Of a stretch of DNA of 39,308 nucleotides, positions 1-7,149 are shown in pieces. The position numbers and the translations under genes were made by a program. Source of the DNA: JADZAA01 sp039810485 (GTDB lineage Bacteria; Bacteroidota; Ignavibacteria; Kapaibacteriales; UBA961); the NCBI GenBank assembly GCA_039810485.1, contig JBDHXA010000021.1, positions 1 through 39,308 on the forward strand, written 5' to 3'. Below the pieces are notes generated by a model, which saw nothing but the letters and a program-made list of their open reading frames with translations, did not search any database and was not told the origin of the DNA. Numbering within the stretch: position 1 is the stretch's first letter; every line of letters begins with the position of its first letter.

Positions 1-101
1 ATCTCAGAGAATAAAGTTACATTTGTCATAAGAGGGGAAATCTTGTTGTACAACCTCTAAGATAATTAGAGTTACTTGATTTGCCCTCTTTCTATAAACG
101 T

Positions 102-1826
102 TTAGGACGCTATTGATCCCGCATCATGCCCTGATAAAGAAAAATGCGATGCAATCTCGCCGGTTTGCCCTGAAAGATCATGCTCATCCAATAGTTGGCC
201 GGCAACACTGTACAATCGTAAAAATACGCTGCTCGGCTCTGTAATGCTGACTGTAATTGATACTGTTTCACTGCTCGGGTTTGGATGTATAGACAGCATG
301 TTTGCTTCAAGTTCTGCGTTATTTTCCCGCACATCATTTGCGCTTTTGTCCAATTTAACCACCCATACATCTCCCCCTCCATGAGCACCTTTCACATCGC
401 CGTCGGCGGAATATGTACGGCCCGCCATGGCAAGCGAGCCGTCCCGAAGCTCGGTTATGGAATATGCAAAATCAGCACCGCTTCCGCCCAGCGCATTCTG
501 CCAGAGAATTGAGCCATTCTCGGAATTCAGCTTCAACACCCATGCATCTATCCCTCCGCGACCGCCTTTCACGTCGCCGTCATCGGATTTTGTATTGCCC
601 GCCACGGCAATCGTACCTTCCCGAAGCTCGGCTATGGAATATGCCTCATCAAGACCGGTTCCGCCCAGCGCATTCTGCCAGATAATTGAGCCATCAACGG
701 CGCTCAGCTTCAACACCCATGCGTCAGTTTTTCCATGAGCACCTTTCACATCACCGTCGTCGGAACTTGTAATGCCCGCCACGGCAAGAGATCCGTCACG
801 AAGCTCGATTATGGAATATGCAGCATCCAAATCGCTTCCGCCCAACGTCTTCTGCCAGAGAATTGAGCCGTCGGCAGAACTAAGCTTCAACACCCATGCA
901 TCGCTCCCTCCATGAGCACCTTTCACGTCGCCGTCGGCGGACTCAACAAAGCCCGCCAAGGTAAGCGAGCCGTCTCGAAGCTCGGTTATGAAAAATGCCC
1001 AATCATCATCGCTTCCGCCCAGTGCCTTCTGCCAGATAATTGAGCCGTCAACGGCACTCAGCTTCAACACCCATACATCTATCCCTCCATGAGAGCCTTT
1101 CACGTCGCCGTCGGCGGAAGCTGTAACACCCGCCACGGCAAGAGAGCCGTCCAGAAGCTCGGTTATGGAATATGCTATATCATTATCACCGGTACCGCCC
1201 AGCGCATTCTGCCAGAGAATTGAGCCGTCAACGGCGCTCAGCTTCAACACCCATGCATCAGATTCTCCATGTGCGCCTTTCACGTCGCCGTCATCGGAAT
1301 ATGTACAGCCAGCCACGGCAAGAGAGCCGTCCCGTAACTCTGTTATGGAATATGCCTCATCAAAACCGGTTCCGCCAAGTGCCTTCTGCCAGATAATTGA
1401 GCCGTCAACGGCACTCAGCTTCAACACCCATGCATCAGACTCTCCATGAGCGCCTTTCACGTCGCCGTCTATGGATATTGTATGACTCGCCACAGCAAGC
1501 GAGCCGTCTCGAAGCTCGGTTATGAACTCTGCCCCCTCATCACCACTTCCGCCAAGTGCCTTCTGCCAGAGAATAGCGGGCGCAGCTTCGGCTGTGGCAT
1601 TTCTCTTTGCTGATGCGCCTTGCTGCTCTGCTGCAAGCATTGAATGCTCCGGGAATGCTTGCAATGCACTATTGCCTTTGCGGCGGTTTGATTCATGCTG
1701 AGCATGCACGGCTTGCTTGATGCCATGGTCAATGAATGTCCCGGACATTCCATTGTCAACGCGCGGCATTTGCTGCGCAGATGCTGCGATTATACCCAGC
1801 AATGCGATTAGAAGAAAACTTTTCAT
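102..1826 (-). CDS. Seven-repeat beta-propeller-like secreted protein, array copy 1, T9SS tail truncated
   Basis: 574 residues with a signal peptide (about residues 1-18, ending ASAQ), a linker, then seven repeats of about 58 residues (about 84-492). Each repeat has the form WQ[KN]ALGG-SI-ELRDGSLAVAG-DGDVKGAHG-DAWVLKL. This repeat type is common in secreted Bacteroidota proteins; seven units fit a seven-bladed propeller (inference). A T9SS type A sorting domain begins near residue 505 (SIHPNPSSE), but it ends SGHDAGSIAS instead of continuing through the final 21 residues present in copy 2 (LYFIEL to KFVKVR). The homology breaks at about position 116 and unrelated DNA supplies four codons and a stop. 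The ATG is preceded by a clear AGGAG. Since the sorting signal lies at the extreme C-terminus, secretion through T9SS is probably lost. Ligand and function are unknown. Confidence 0.85.
   Translation of the reverse strand: MKSFLLIALLGIIAASAQQMPRVDNGMSGTFIDHGIKQAVHAQHESNRRKGNSALQAFPEHSMLAAEQQGASAKRNATAEAAPAILWQKALGGSGDEGAEFITELRDGSLAVASHTISIDGDVKGAHGESDAWVLKLSAVDGSIIWQKALGGTGFDEAYSITELRDGSLAVAGCTYSDDGDVKGAHGESDAWVLKLSAVDGSILWQNALGGTGDNDIAYSITELLDGSLAVAGVTASADGDVKGSHGGIDVWVLKLSAVDGSIIWQKALGGSDDDWAFFITELRDGSLTLAGFVESADGDVKGAHGGSDAWVLKLSSADGSILWQKTLGGSDLDAAYSIIELRDGSLAVAGITSSDDGDVKGAHGKTDAWVLKLSAVDGSIIWQNALGGTGLDEAYSIAELREGTIAVAGNTKSDDGDVKGGRGGIDAWVLKLNSENGSILWQNALGGSGADFAYSITELRDGSLAMAGRTYSADGDVKGAHGGGDVWVVKLDKSANDVRENNAELEANMLSIHPNPSSETVSITVSITEPSSVFLRLYSVAGQLLDEHDLSGQTGEIASHFSLSGHDAGSIAS
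116..174. repeat. Left copy of 59-bp perfect direct repeat bounding the array
   Basis: These 59 bases are identical to 3837-3895 in the same orientation. They encode part of the T9SS tail of copy 1. The equivalent stretch in the middle tail (about 1978-2036) differs at two bases, so the two outer copies resemble each other more than the inner one. Homology stops abruptly on the left here and on the right at 3895. Confidence 0.9.
350..1577 (-). repeat. Seven tandem coding repeats of about 175-180 bp (copy 1)
   Basis: The DNA shows a period of about 175-180 bases, visible as recurring ctcggttatgga and ttgagccgtc blocks. It encodes the seven propeller-like units of the copy 1 protein. Blocks are highly similar but not identical; variation is concentrated in the segment after LAVAG and in the GDV-xx-HG segment. 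Confidence 0.85.
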
Positions 1827-1912
1827 AAATAACTCCTAAAAAATGATAAATGAAAAAACTGCCCGACGCTTGCATATTTATTTGAGATTTGCATAGTTAT
1901 ATTCAAAAGCGG
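1827..1912 (-). promoter_or_regulatory. Conserved 86-bp spacer and strong ribosome binding site of copy 1
   Basis: The spacer between copy 1 and the stop of copy 2 is identical base for base to 3686-3771 upstream of copy 2. Read on the minus strand it ends in an AGGAG 7 bases before the ATG, an unusually good Shine-Dalgarno for this window. I see no TTTG/TAnnTTTG promoter in it, so copy 1 may be transcribed by readthrough from copy 2. Confidence 0.6.
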
Positions 1913-3685
1913 TTATCTAACTTTCACAAACTTCTCTCGGTAAGTTTTTGACGGCGTTTGCAGCTCTATAAAATATAATCCCGCATCATACCCTGATAAA
2001 GAAAAATGCGATGCAAACTCGCCGGTTTGCCCTGAAAGATCATGCTCATCCAACAGTTGGCCGGCAACGCTGTACAGTCGTAAAAATACGCTGCTCGGCT
2101 CTGTAATACTGACTGTTATTAATGCTGTTTCACTGCTCGGGTTTGGATGTATAGACAGCATGTTTGCTTCAAGTTCTGCGTTATTTTCCCGCACATCATT
2201 TGCGCTTTTGTCCAATTTAACCACCCATACATCTTCCCCTCCATGAGCACCTTTCGCGTCGCCGTCGCCTGAATTTGTACCGCCCGCCACGGCAAGCGAG
2301 CCGCCCCTAAGCTCGGTTATGGAATTTGCATAGTCAACACCGCTTCCGCCCAGCGTTTTCTGCCAGATAATTGAGCCGTCTGCGGCGCTCAGATTCACCA
2401 CCCATGCATCAGGCCCTCCATGAGCGCCTTTTACGTCGCCGTCGTATGACGCTGTCTCGCCCGACACTGCAAGAGTGCCGTCCCGAAGCTCGGTTAAGGA
2501 ATATACCCCATCATTATCGCTGCCACCCAGCGCCTTCTGCCAGATAATTGAGCCGTCTGCGGCGCTCAGATTCAACACCCATGCATCAAGTCCACCATGA
2601 TTGTCGCTTACATCGCCGTCGTATGACATTGTCTCGCCCGTCACTGCAAGAGTGCCGTCCCGAAGCTCGGTTATGTACTCAGCAGCATCAACTCGGCTTC
2701 CGCCCAGCGCCTTCTGCCAGATAATTGAGCCGTCTGCGGCACTCAGATTCAACACCCATGCATCATATTCACCATGATTGCCGCTTACATCGCCGTCTTT
2801 GGAAGCAGTCCAGCCAGCCACGGCAAGCGAGCCATTACGAAGCTCTGATATGGATATTGCAACATCCAAATCGCTTCCGCCCAGCGCCTTCTGCCAGAGA
2901 ATTGAGCCGTCGGCGGTGCTCAGCTTCAACACCCATCCATCGTAATGTCCATGAGCGCCTTTCAAGTCGCCGTCGTCGGACAACGTATAGCCCGCTACGG
3001 CAAGCGATCCGTCGCGAAGCTCGGTTATGGAATATGCATAATCATTACCGCTTCCGCCCAACGTCTTCTGCCAGAGAATTGAGCCGTCGGTGGAACTAAG
3101 CTTCACCACCCATGCATCATCTTCTCCATGATTGTCGCTTACATCGCCGTCTTTGGAATTAGTCCTGACCGCCACGGCAAGCGATCCATCCCTAAGCTCG
3201 GTTATGTACCCAGCAGCATCCCAATCGCTTCCGCCCAGCGCCTTCTGCCAGATAATTGAGCTGTCGGCGGAACTAAGCTTCACCACCCATGCATCATATC
3301 CTCCATGACTGCTGCTTACATCGCCGTCTTTGGACAACGTATAGCCAGCCACGGCAAGCGAGCCGTCCCGAAGCTCGACTATGGAATTTGCACGATCATC
3401 TCCGCTTCCGCCCAACGCCTTCTGCCAGATAATTGCAGGCACAGATTCGGCTGTGGCATTTCTCTTTGCTGATGCGTCTTGCTGCTCTGCTGCAAGCATT
3501 GAATGTTCCGGGAATACTTGCAATGCGCTATTGCCTTTGCGGCGGTTTGATTCATGCTGAGCATGCACGGCTTGCTTGATGCCATGGTCAATGAATGTCC
3601 CGGACATTCCATTGTCAACGCGCGGCATTTGCTGCGCAGATGCTGCGATTATACCCAGCAATGCGATTAGAAGAAAACTTTTCAT
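1913..3685 (-). CDS. Seven-repeat beta-propeller-like T9SS cargo protein, array copy 2, intact
   Basis: 590 residues: signal peptide (1-18) almost identical to copy 1, a linker, seven repeats of about 58 residues (about 84-491), then a T9SS type A sorting domain (about 505-590) ending YREKFVKVR. Repeats follow the pattern IIWQKALGGS-D-A-ITELRDGSLAVAG-DGDVS-NHG-DAWVVKLS. The first 80 residues and the tail are near-identical to copy 1, while the internal repeats differ more, especially VSDNHG/VSGNHG in place of VKGAHG. This is the only member of the array with both a complete signal peptide and a complete sorting tail. It is expected to be exported by Sec and then moved through the outer membrane by T9SS (family knowledge). 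Its substrate or partner cannot be read from sequence. Confidence 0.88.
   Translation of the reverse strand: MKSFLLIALLGIIAASAQQMPRVDNGMSGTFIDHGIKQAVHAQHESNRRKGNSALQVFPEHSMLAAEQQDASAKRNATAESVPAIIWQKALGGSGDDRANSIVELRDGSLAVAGYTLSKDGDVSSSHGGYDAWVVKLSSADSSIIWQKALGGSDWDAAGYITELRDGSLAVAVRTNSKDGDVSDNHGEDDAWVVKLSSTDGSILWQKTLGGSGNDYAYSITELRDGSLAVAGYTLSDDGDLKGAHGHYDGWVLKLSTADGSILWQKALGGSDLDVAISISELRNGSLAVAGWTASKDGDVSGNHGEYDAWVLNLSAADGSIIWQKALGGSRVDAAEYITELRDGTLAVTGETMSYDGDVSDNHGGLDAWVLNLSAADGSIIWQKALGGSDNDGVYSLTELRDGTLAVSGETASYDGDVKGAHGGPDAWVVNLSAADGSIIWQKTLGGSGVDYANSITELRGGSLAVAGGTNSGDGDAKGAHGGEDVWVVKLDKSANDVRENNAELEANMLSIHPNPSSETALITVSITEPSSVFLRLYSVAGQLLDEHDLSGQTGEFASHFSLSGYDAGLYFIELQTPSKTYREKFVKVR
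2213..3436 (-). repeat. Seven tandem coding repeats of about 175 bp (copy 2)
   Basis: Seven coding repeats, the counterpart of 350-1577. Recurring blocks such as gccttctgccagataattgag and gtcgcttacatcgccgtc mark each unit. It is protein-coding throughout, not a CRISPR or minisatellite. Confidence 0.85.
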
Positions 3686-3771
3686 AAATAACTCCTAAAA
3701 AATGATAAATGAAAAAACTGCCCGACGCTTGCATATTTATTTGAGATTTGCATAGTTATATTCAAAAGCGG
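3686..3771 (-). promoter_or_regulatory. Conserved 86-bp spacer and strong ribosome binding site of copy 2
   Basis: Identical to 1827-1912. It ends on the minus strand in AGGAG 7 bases before the copy 2 ATG. It contains ctgcccgacgcttgcatat, which resembles one arm and loop of the hairpin at 14359-14390. Confidence 0.6.
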
Positions 3772-3895
3772 TTATCTAACTTTCACAAACTTCTCTCGGT
3801 AAGTTTTTGACGGCGTTTGCAGCTCTATAAAATATAATCCCGCATCATGCCCTGATAAAGAAAAATGCGATGCAATCTCGCCGGTTTGCCCTGAA
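3772..3895 (-). pseudogene. Third array fragment: C-terminal T9SS tail only
   Basis: 124 bases matching the end of copy 2 (1913-2036) with two substitutions. They encode the last 40 or so residues of the tail, through KFVKVR and stop. Homology ends at 3895 and no propeller repeats or start follow. Its right-hand 59 bases are identical to 116-174 in copy 1, whose own tail is broken at the corresponding place. It is therefore the exact missing tail of copy 1, displaced to the other end of the array. Confidence 0.85.
3837..3895. repeat. Right copy of 59-bp perfect direct repeat bounding the array
   Basis: Identical to 116-174. Joining the two copies would delete the array or release it as a circle of 3721 bases, which is two units of 1859 and 1862 bases. 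Confidence 0.9.
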
Positions 3896-4135
3896 TTTTC
3901 ATAATAATCATTATTAAATTGTAGTAAAACAACCATTCATTATTTGATTGTTGCGAAATTACAGCAAGCATAATAGTAAGTGCAATACATAGATATACGT
4001 AATTTTTGTATTTCAGCAACTATTTTTGATTAACAGATATTCACAAAGCGTTTTAGCTCCATAAATATCAACAAAGTAGTAAATCGGAGGATTTTGGCGA
4101 GATTTTACAGCATTTAGCGTATAACTTAAAAAGAA

Positions 4136-4978
4136 TCATCTTTTTCGTCCTACCGCGGCGCCTATTGAGAACACAATAAATACGCCCATAATAACGGCAA
4201 GATAAGCAATGTCAGAAGGCAGAGAAGCTACTGGATATAACATCCTTTCTAAAGGTAATAATCTAAGTGCAATGCGCAGTAAAATCACTACTACAATGCC
4301 ATAAAAGGCGGAAATTACTGCAAAAATGACATGAGGAAAAGCTATAAAGAAACGGCCAGCTCCCATAGAAGCTAAAGCGCGCCATTCTGCATCATCGCAC
4401 AAATGCTCAGCGCGAAGAGAAAAATATAGCAGGATGACTAAAACTACTGCAACAAATAAAGTTCCGATAATTTTATTTTTTTGAAGCTCTGCAAGTTCAG
4501 CCGAAGTCAAATCGGCTCGATGCAAATCAAATTTCACTTCGCAATTTGGAGCTATACGCTTAATTTCGACTGCCGCCTCTTCAACTATTCTTTGTTGAAT
4601 GTTTTCCGGATGCAGTGTTATTCGCACAATATCTGGCAGAGGATTGCTGGTTGAAATGCCGTTTAATCCAATCGCTTGCGACGACATTTCAGCCCATGCT
4701 TCCGAGGAAGGAATTACTTGCGTCCCGAGCACATAATATAAAGCACCAAATTGTCTGGCAGTGAAGGCAATATCGGCGCTGTCGACACCAAGAGGAAAAA
4801 CAACAATCATCGGGAACTCTTGAGCAAAGCGACCTGCTTCAGATGTCAACTCTTGCCGCCAGTCGCCGGTTAACACGGCAAAAAATCCGACGCATATCAC
4901 AGCGAAAGTCAAACGCAATGCTGCTGAGCGACGACGCTTTTGCAATTGCCTTCCACGACGGATTAAAAAACCAAGCAT
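4136..4978 (-). CDS. FtsX-like membrane protein
   Basis: 280 residues with the topology of FtsX: a short basic N-terminus, one transmembrane helix (about 22-38), an extracytoplasmic domain (about 40-170) and three C-terminal helices (about 172-186, 205-235 and 255-275). The segment EFPMIVVFPLGVD after the first helix fits the start of the FtsX periplasmic domain. FtsX works with the ATPase FtsE to switch on cell-wall hydrolases at the division site (family knowledge). No FtsE lies nearby in this window; the upstream gene is a TPR-like protein. The start has AAGGA upstream on the minus strand. A different FtsX/MacB-type permease subunit is possible. Confidence 0.65.
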   Translation of the reverse strand: MLGFLIRRGRQLQKRRRSAALRLTFAVICVGFFAVLTGDWRQELTSEAGRFAQEFPMIVVFPLGVDSADIAFTARQFGALYYVLGTQVIPSSEAWAEMSSQAIGLNGISTSNPLPDIVRITLHPENIQQRIVEEAAVEIKRIAPNCEVKFDLHRADLTSAELAELQKNKIIGTLFVAVVLVILLYFSLRAEHLCDDAEWRALASMGAGRFFIAFPHVIFAVISAFYGIVVVILLRIALRLLPLERMLYPVASLPSDIAYLAVIMGVFIVFSIGAAVGRKR

Positions 4979-5001
4979 ACTTATTTTCCTTGTGAGGCAA
5001 T

Positions 5002-5046
5002 GCTCATATTTGCAAGGAAACTACTATATTCCTCCGCAATATGAGC
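5002..5046. other. Imperfect 18-bp stem-loop between two minus-strand genes
   Basis: The arms gctcatatttgcaaggaa and ttcctccgcaatatgagc pair with few mismatches around a loop of about 9 bases. It lies between the TPR-like gene and the FtsX-like gene. It has no run of T, so it is not a classical terminator; it could be an mRNA stability or processing structure. Confidence 0.4.
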
Positions 5047-5077
5047 AGCAAAATAGCGAGTTTCCAAAATGCATTTC

Positions 5078-5653
5078 TTATTCAATGGCTGAACAAGATG
5101 CCACTCGCAGATAGGCAGAATTAGGAAATTCTTGTTTGAGACGAGTAAAATATTCAGCAGCTTTTGGTGCTTCGCCTAAACCGCAATATACATGTCCCAT
5201 ACGGACCAAAGATTTTTCTAGAACTTGTCGCGGCGTTTCTTTATCTTCAATCAAAACAGCAAGTATTTTCTTTGCGTCATCTAATGCGCCGCTAACAGCC
5301 GCACATTCGGCGTTCATAAATTGAACATCAGGCCTAAGTTGATTCTTAAGAGGCAAAGTTTTGCCTAAGCGCATAAAAATGTTGCAGGCCTCGCCATATT
5401 GCTTATTCTGATAAAGTTCAACGGCCTTTTCATAGTCATTAGAAGCAGATTCGGCATCTGTTCTACTTCCAATGGCAATGGTAACTGTATCGGAAAATCG
5501 TTTGTCTGGCTCTTCATCTATTACAGATTTGCTTTGATCTTTTGAAACGTTGGACGAATAACTAAACAACGACCCCCGCACTGGCTTTTGTGCTAATACA
5601 TTCGTAACAAAAATAGTAACTAGAAGAAATGTTAAGAAGCCAATACTTTTCAT
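5078..5653 (-). CDS. Secreted TPR-like protein
   Basis: 191 residues: N-terminal signal peptide (about 1-21, ending VLAQ), a polar low-complexity stretch, then helical repeats (about 70-185). These include YEKAVELYQNKQYGEACNIF and a C-terminal unit YCGLGEAPKAAEYFTRLKQ followed by FPNSAYLRVA, which is the tetratricopeptide pattern of YbgF/CpoB and BamD-like proteins. It is probably periplasmic. It lies 33 bases downstream of the CZB gene on the same strand, so they may be co-transcribed. No specific partner can be assigned. Confidence 0.7.
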   Translation of the reverse strand: MKSIGFLTFLLVTIFVTNVLAQKPVRGSLFSYSSNVSKDQSKSVIDEEPDKRFSDTVTIAIGSRTDAESASNDYEKAVELYQNKQYGEACNIFMRLGKTLPLKNQLRPDVQFMNAECAAVSGALDDAKKILAVLIEDKETPRQVLEKSLVRMGHVYCGLGEAPKAAEYFTRLKQEFPNSAYLRVASCSAIE

Positions 5654-5686
5654 GTTAAAGTCCGCAACTATGATAGTATAATTAAT

Positions 5687-6043
5687 TCAACTAAGAGTTT
5701 TCTTCCAATTCATCATTTCTTTTGTCAGATCCGCAGATGCAATAAAGTAAGTTCCGCCAGGCACTAACGACTTGTTTGCTTCTTCTTTTTTCCCTTGCAA
5801 AGCAAGAGATAATACATTTGCTGCTTCCATGTGAAATTTTGCGTGCAAATCTTTTATTTTTTTATAACTCTCAGTCGCTTTTATTTCTGGGCTAATCGAA
5901 TAGAGCCATTTTCCAAATTCACATATATTATCAACACGAGTATTTGCAAGAGTATATTCGCTTTTGCCGGATTCAATTGCAGTACGCAACCTTTGTTTCC
6001 AAAGTCCATGCGTGCCAATAGCTTTGTTAATTTCATCAATCAT
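5687..6043 (-). CDS. Stand-alone CZB (chemoreceptor zinc-binding) domain protein
   Basis: 118 residues that consist of one CZB domain and nothing else. The four zinc ligands expected from the family are present: His12 in THGLWKQRL, Cys41 in NICEFGKWLY, and His67 and His71 in DLHAKFH. The conserved WK-RL and C-FGKWL motifs are clear, as is GGTYFIASADLTKEMMNWK near the end. CZB domains sense zinc or hypochlorous acid, usually attached to methyl-accepting chemotaxis proteins or diguanylate cyclases (family knowledge). Here no signalling domain is fused, so it must act in trans or as a small zinc-binding protein (inference). No signal peptide. Confidence 0.85.
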   Translation of the reverse strand: MIDEINKAIGTHGLWKQRLRTAIESGKSEYTLANTRVDNICEFGKWLYSISPEIKATESYKKIKDLHAKFHMEAANVLSLALQGKKEEANKSLVPGGTYFIASADLTKEMMNWKKTLS

Positions 6044-6067
6044 TATTTTCCCAAATAAAGTTTCTCA

Positions 6068-6083
6068 TATAATAATTATTATA
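6068..6083. other. 16-bp perfect AT palindrome
   Basis: tataataattattata is its own reverse complement. It sits in the 69-base gap between the enoyl reductase stop and the CZB start. It could be an operator or simply AT-rich chance. Confidence 0.25.
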
Positions 6084-6112
6084 ATACGTAAAAATATCGA
6101 GCGAACATTTAG

Positions 6113-6931
6113 TTATGAATCTTTCCACCATGTTAGATCTACTGCATCTTCGCCGCCGTCTACATTGATTGTTGCGCCGGTAATCCAAGCCGCTTCCGGA
6201 CGAATAAGAAGACCGAGTACTTTCGCCACATCAATAGGCGTTGTTAAGCGATGATGCGGATTGCGCATTCGCGCATGACTCATGATGATGTCATTGCCCG
6301 GAATACGGCGAAAAGCAGGAGTGTCGGTTACGCCGGCGCAAATGGCGCAAGTTGAAATACCGAGCGGAGTAAGCTCGAGCGATAGCTGACGAATATATGA
6401 TTCCAAAGCCGCTTTGGCCGCTGAAACGATGCCATAGGTCGGCAATACTCGGCGGCTGCCTGCGCTGGTAAGCGCGATAATGCGCGCACCCTCGCCCATC
6501 ATGCCGCCAAATACAACCGCCTGCGTCCAATAAATCAGCGAATTTGCCATAACGTCAAGCGTCATTTCTACTTGCTTCTGCGAAGCAGAATGATGCAAGG
6601 ATTCGCCGACAAATGGCAAGAGCGTTCCAAATGCCAAGGAATGAAGCATTACTTTAAGCGACGCACCTTCATTGGCGGCAAACTCGGCAGCAATCGCGTC
6701 GACTACTTCTGTGCGACGCTGAGGATCTGCTGCATTAACATTAAAAAATAATGCCTTTGCTCCGCGCTGCTCAATGCCTTCGATTGTTTCCTGCACCTTT
6801 GGCATTGTGGCATGACGGTCAAGATGAACTCCGATGATATTAAAGCCGTTTTCCGCCAGAACATAGGAGCATGCTTGTCCAAAGCCGCTTGATGAGCCCA
6901 GCACGAGAGCATAATCGCGATATTTCGCCAT
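6113..6931 (-). CDS. Enoyl-ACP reductase-like SDR (FabI/FabL type)
   Basis: 272 residues forming a Rossmann-fold oxidoreductase of the short-chain dehydrogenase superfamily. The cofactor loop is GSSSGFG (12-18). The catalytic pair is Tyr166 and Lys173 spaced Y-x6-K, as in enoyl-ACP reductases, not the Y-x3-K of classical SDRs. HSLAFG (97-102) matches the HSIAFA block of FabI/FabL, and ITGATINVDGG (250-260) closes the fold as in that family. The likely role is NAD(P)H-dependent reduction of enoyl-ACP in the last step of each fatty acid elongation cycle. FabL is the closer fit by its loop; a promiscuous SDR cannot be excluded. A good promoter lies upstream at 6974-7004. Confidence 0.7.
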   Translation of the reverse strand: MAKYRDYALVLGSSSGFGQACSYVLAENGFNIIGVHLDRHATMPKVQETIEGIEQRGAKALFFNVNAADPQRRTEVVDAIAAEFAANEGASLKVMLHSLAFGTLLPFVGESLHHSASQKQVEMTLDVMANSLIYWTQAVVFGGMMGEGARIIALTSAGSRRVLPTYGIVSAAKAALESYIRQLSLELTPLGISTCAICAGVTDTPAFRRIPGNDIIMSHARMRNPHHRLTTPIDVAKVLGLLIRPEAAWITGATINVDGGEDAVDLTWWKDS

Positions 6932-6973
6932 AATTCATATATCCTTTTCGGGTACAAATCCAGTTTTTTTTCA

Positions 6974-7004
6974 CAAAGTTATGAAGTGAGCACAAGGAAA
7001 CAAA
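6974..7004 (-). promoter_or_regulatory. Bacteroidota-type promoter for the enoyl reductase gene
   Basis: On the minus strand TTTG (7001-7004) is followed after 19 bases by TAACTTTG (6974-6981), an exact match to TTTG-N19-TAnnTTTG. The -7 box is about 42 bases before the ATG at 6931. Confidence 0.55.
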
Positions 7005-7055
7005 GAAACTTCTTATCGAAAACAATCTATAACGCTGCAATTATCTTGCAAAGCG

Positions 7056-7088
7056 TTTGCAACAGCACAATTAAAAATCGTATTTTTG
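7056..7088 (+). promoter_or_regulatory. Bacteroidota-type promoter for nuoN
   Basis: TTTG (7056-7059), 21 bases, then TATTTTTG (7081-7088). The leader to the ATG is about 60 bases. Together with the minus-strand promoter it makes a divergent promoter region. Confidence 0.5.
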
Positions 7089-7149
7089 CGGCACGAGGTC
7101 TGTAAGCAGCCATAAAAGAGCATTTCTTATTCATCTATTTGCATTCGCC

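Noticed and set aside
1..101. Possible gene end or element at the left edge (small hairpin ctctaa-gataa-ttagag at 54-70).
   Set aside because: Too short to assign; no recognisable coding signal in either strand.
350..3436. Periodic repeats that could be read as a CRISPR or minisatellite.
   Set aside because: The period of about 175 bases is coding throughout in one frame and gives a well-known propeller-like protein repeat.
116..3895. Diversity-generating retroelement or integron origin of the array (the 59-base length recalls the old name for attC sites).
   Set aside because: No reverse transcriptase, template repeat with adenine-specific changes, or integrase is in the window, and the 59-base repeat is coding with no attC-like palindrome.
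3825..4019. A 64-residue minus-strand frame beginning with a signal-peptide-like stretch (LCIALTIMLAVIS).
   Set aside because: It starts with TTG, has no ribosome binding site and runs out of frame into the array tail fragment, so it is probably chance at the junction; it may be a remnant of a disrupted gene but this cannot be shown.
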